Assembly (NCBI GenBank): GCA_017431185.1
Contig: JAFRLP010000446.1
Span: 1-8,445 of the forward strand
Reading direction: 5' to 3'
Source: Victivallales bacterium
GTDB lineage: Bacteria; Verrucomicrobiota; Lentisphaeria; Oligosphaerales; Oligosphaeraceae
DNA length: 8,445 nucleotides
Below are positions 7,421-8,445 of this stretch, piece after piece (position 1 is the stretch's first letter; each line of letters opens with the position of its first letter). The notes under the pieces were generated by a model that was not told the origin of the DNA, ran no database searches, and saw only the letters and a list, made by a program, of their open reading frames with translations. A program made the translations under genes and the position numbers.

Positions 7421-7997
7421 CGTCGCTCTGCGGGGACACGCCGAACAAACGGCACATCGCGTCAAATCTGGCCAATGTCGCCGTGCCGAATCTGGCGAGT
7501 GAGGAGCGGACAACTGAAAACGGCTTTTCCTGCATGTCGCCGGACTTGGAGAAGAATTTGTCGGCAAGGCAAATCAGCTTCTCCTCGTTGGTCTCCGGAA
7601 GAAAATCCTGTTCGGGGAGAGGAAGGCGACTGGCCCGAATCTCACTTGCCGTCAGCCCTGTCCCTGTGTGGCGCTCGCAGATGCGTGCGCATGGCTCCAA
7701 ATCCAGACCGTGCGCGTCGCCGTATTCACGGAGCATGGAGCCTCCGATGATTCCATGGGCCAAATAGGGTTCCGTGCCTGTGCAGAGAATGGTTGGAGCG
7801 TGGCAGCGTCCTACCCCAATGTCATGAAGCAACGCACCTGCCGTCACTAATTCTTCATTTAACCTCAGGAAGCCTGTCTCCCGTGCGTGAAGAATGGCCA
7901 GCGCCTTGTCCCGTACTTGGGAGGAGTGTTTCCAGAGCAGACGGCGCAACGCCGTGTCCTCTGGATAGAAATGGCAGATGATGTCGTAGGGATTCAT
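7407..7997 (-). CDS. HD-domain (HDIG) phosphohydrolase
   Basis: This 196-residue protein is a member of the HD metal-dependent phosphohydrolase superfamily. Expected metal ligands are all visible: His24 (KHSSQV), His58-Asp59 (LLHDIG), His81 (AHGIIG), His110 (CERHTGTGL) and Asp146 (LADKFFSK). It resembles the uncharacterised HDIG family (TIGR00295-like) whose members, as I recall them, begin MNP-x-(D/E)-II-x-x-(Y/F)-YPED and share CERHTGTGL and CFADKFFSK, so the ATG at 7997 is well placed. The substrate is unknown; nucleotides or phosphate esters are typical for the superfamily. The gene ends in TGA inside topA, overlapping it by 14 bases tail to tail, so any terminator for either gene must lie inside the other. 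The start lies 7 bases after a strong -10 box, suggesting a leaderless mRNA. No Shine-Dalgarno site is present. Confidence 0.9.
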   Translation of the reverse strand: MNPYDIICHFYPEDTALRRLLWKHSSQVRDKALAILHARETGFLRLNEELVTAGALLHDIGVGRCHAPTILCTGTEPYLAHGIIGGSMLREYGDAHGLDLEPCARICERHTGTGLTASEIRASRLPLPEQDFLPETNEEKLICLADKFFSKSGDMQEKPFSVVRSSLARFGTATLARFDAMCRLFGVSPQSDAIPS

Positions 7998-8004
7998 GCG
8001 TACA

Positions 8005-8032
8005 AATATACCCCAATCGGCAACTTTTTCAA
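8005..8032 (-). promoter_or_regulatory. Promoter of the HD gene, apparently leaderless
   Basis: On the minus strand TTGAAA (8032-8027) and TATATT (8010-8005) are 16 bases apart. Seven bases then separate the -10 box from the A of ATG at 7997, so the transcript should begin at or within a few bases of the start codon. Confidence 0.6.
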
Positions 8033-8062
8033 GAATTTTTCAGGAAAATGCGCCCAACCGAG

Positions 8063-8090
8063 TTGACAGCCCCAAAAACCGGGCTATATT
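8063..8090 (+). promoter_or_regulatory. Strong promoter P1 of the putative rRNA operon
   Basis: A perfect TTGACA (8063-8068) and TATATT (8085-8090) are 16 bases apart, the best sigma70 match in the window. It fires rightwards, back to back with the HD promoter. Start near 8097. No convincing reading frame follows, which favours a stable-RNA target. Confidence 0.65.
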
Positions 8091-8107
8091 AATAGAACGC
8101 GCCCAAT

Positions 8108-8123
8108 CAGGAGCGACCTCCTG
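8108..8123 (+). promoter_or_regulatory. Hairpin between P1 and P2
   Basis: CAGGAG (8108-8113) and CTCCTG (8118-8123) form a perfect 6-bp stem with a CGAC loop, followed by GTTTTGG. It would be at the very 5' end of the P1 transcript. The short T-run hints at an attenuator, but it could equally be an antitermination or stability element. Confidence 0.4.
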
Positions 8124-8203
8124 GTTTTGGCACGGCTCTCAAAAACGGGACAGGCAAGAGGCCGTCGCCGGGAAACTTTTTTCGGAAAAAGCGGCCAGAC
8201 GGC

Positions 8204-8231
8204 TTGCAAAAGCCCGAAAGCGTGCTAAATT
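8204..8231 (+). promoter_or_regulatory. Second promoter P2 of the putative rRNA operon
   Basis: TTGCAA (8204-8209) and TAAATT (8226-8231) are 16 bases apart, about 140 bases downstream of P1. An A/T tract (CTTTTT-tcgg-AAAAAG, 8176-8191) lies just upstream, where an UP element could sit, although its GC-rich right flank is not typical. Tandem promoters before a long structured leader are characteristic of rRNA operons. Start near 8238. Confidence 0.55.
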
Positions 8232-8252
8232 AAACGACGCAACAACCGGAAA

Positions 8253-8286
8253 GGCCGGAGACGGCCGGCCCGATGGCTCCTTGGAA
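8253..8286 (+). promoter_or_regulatory. boxB-like hairpin followed by boxA-like element
   Basis: GGCCG (8253-8257) and CGGCC (8262-8266) close a GAGA (GNRA-type) tetraloop. Ten bases later GCTCCTTGGAA (8276-8286) resembles boxA, whose Escherichia coli rrn form is GCTCTTTAACA. The order boxB then boxA about 20 bases after the start matches rrn antitermination (nut-like) sites, where NusB/NusE bind boxA RNA. The match is partial. Confidence 0.4.
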
Positions 8287-8299
8287 ACTGAGCAGCGCA

Positions 8300-8320
8300 G
8301 TATGATGCGAGAAATCATAC
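8300..8320 (+). other. Leader hairpin 2
   Basis: GTATGAT (8300-8306) and ATCATAC (8314-8320) form a perfect 7-bp stem with a 7-base GCGAGAA loop, in the leader after the boxA-like element. Confidence 0.45.
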
Positions 8321-8347
8321 AATGACGATGAGGATAAGGTCAGCCCT

Positions 8348-8363
8348 CCCGCCGCGAGGCGGG
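8348..8363 (+). other. Leader hairpin 3
   Basis: CCCGCC (8348-8353) and GGCGGG (8358-8363) form a GC-only 6-bp stem closed by a GCGA (GNRA) tetraloop; very stable, with no T-run after it. Confidence 0.5.
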
Positions 8364-8414
8364 GAAGGCGAATCCCTGTCCTTTGAGCAAAGTAGTTCAA
8401 GTAAAAGACAGAAG

Positions 8415-8442
8415 CGCGCCGGAAGGCGCGGTCAAGCTTTTT
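8415..8442 (+). other. Leader hairpin 4 with downstream T-run
   Basis: CGCGCC (8415-8420) and GGCGCG (8425-8430) enclose a GGAA (GNRA) tetraloop. Seven bases later comes T5 (8438-8442). AAGC (8412-8415) could pair with GCTT (8436-8439) across a one-sided bulge, giving a terminator-like shape. In an rRNA leader it is more likely a processing or folding element just before the mature RNA. Confidence 0.4.
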
Positions 8443-8445
8443 GCA

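Larger units (their letters stand above)
8238..8445 (+). other. Structured non-coding leader, probably of an rRNA operon
   Basis: From the P2 start to the window edge there is no plausible protein gene, but there are four short perfect hairpins and two boxA-like elements. One (GCTCCTTGGAAACTG, from 8276) and a second CCTTTGAGCAAAG (8380-8392) resemble the GCTCTTTGA-type sequences found before 16S and 23S genes. The last bases, GGTCAAGC then T5, could be the approach to a 16S gene; the diagnostic GAGTTTGATC is not reached. GGTCAAGC also resembles a 23S 5' end, but the following bases do not continue like 23S. No mature rRNA can be claimed inside the window. A free-standing small RNA of about 205 nt is the alternative. 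Confidence 0.5.

Noticed and set aside
7996..8325. Open frame of 109 codons in the region right of the HD gene
   Set aside because: It runs across the HD promoter, P1, P2 and two hairpins, has no ribosome site, and its composition does not resemble a folded protein.
8238..8445. Possible 6S RNA or other free-standing small RNA of about 205 nt
   Set aside because: The 5' and 3' ends are not complementary as in 6S, and no RNase P, tmRNA or SRP signature is visible. The terminator-like end needs a bulge and a 7-base gap, so an rRNA leader fits better.
8430..8445. GGTCAAGC as the 5' end of 23S rRNA
   Set aside because: The first eight bases fit, but the following TTTTTGCA lacks the AAG expected at that position, and the window ends before the diagnostic GGTGGATGCC.
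3..8445. Mobile element, CRISPR array or defence island
   Set aside because: No transposase, integrase, terminal repeats, regular spacers or nuclease-type defence genes are visible. The DUF815 ATPase is a stand-alone chromosomal family and has no effector beside it.

Overview
The window looks like a chromosomal segment of a moderately GC-rich (high-50s percent by eye) Gram-negative-type bacterium. The PKD plus TPR exported protein, the secreted partner and the expanded topoisomerase I would fit the PVC superphylum (Lentisphaerota/Verrucomicrobiota-like). That placement is a low-confidence inference, because no diagnostic marker is fully inside the window. I see no IS element, integrase, CRISPR array or tRNA.

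Layout. Bases 3-1816 (+) hold two genes overlapping by ATGA: the 3' part of a PKD/TPR protein, then a small secreted protein of unknown function. Bases 1855-3153 (-) hold a DUF815-type AAA+ ATPase that converges on them. An AT-rich divergent promoter region (3154-3367) separates it from dprA (3368-4498, +), the DNA-uptake/recombination mediator. topA (4646-7420, +) follows with its own promoter and a nearby inverted repeat. An HD-domain phosphohydrolase gene (7407-7997, -) overlaps the topA 3' end tail to tail by 14 bases and appears to make a leaderless mRNA. Bases 7998-8445 contain no convincing protein gene. They hold a divergent promoter zone, two strong sigma70-type promoters in tandem reading rightwards, and a hairpin-rich leader with boxB/boxA-like elements. 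This is what the start of an rRNA operon looks like; the mature rRNA, probably 16S, would begin just beyond the window.

How the genes relate. dprA next to topA is a recurrent bacterial arrangement (DNA processing and supercoiling relaxation). The first two genes are probably co-translated and act in or beyond the cell envelope. The most unusual item is TopA. Between a complete catalytic core and a single C-terminal zinc ribbon it carries three diverged copies of a roughly 95-residue module with a GRR-(T/S)-(H/Y/F)-DD core, which I cannot assign to a named family. The remainder is mostly ordinary housekeeping sequence, with some regulatory details worth checking: leaderless and SD-poor starts, a recurring 16-bp promoter spacer, and the inverted repeat before topA.
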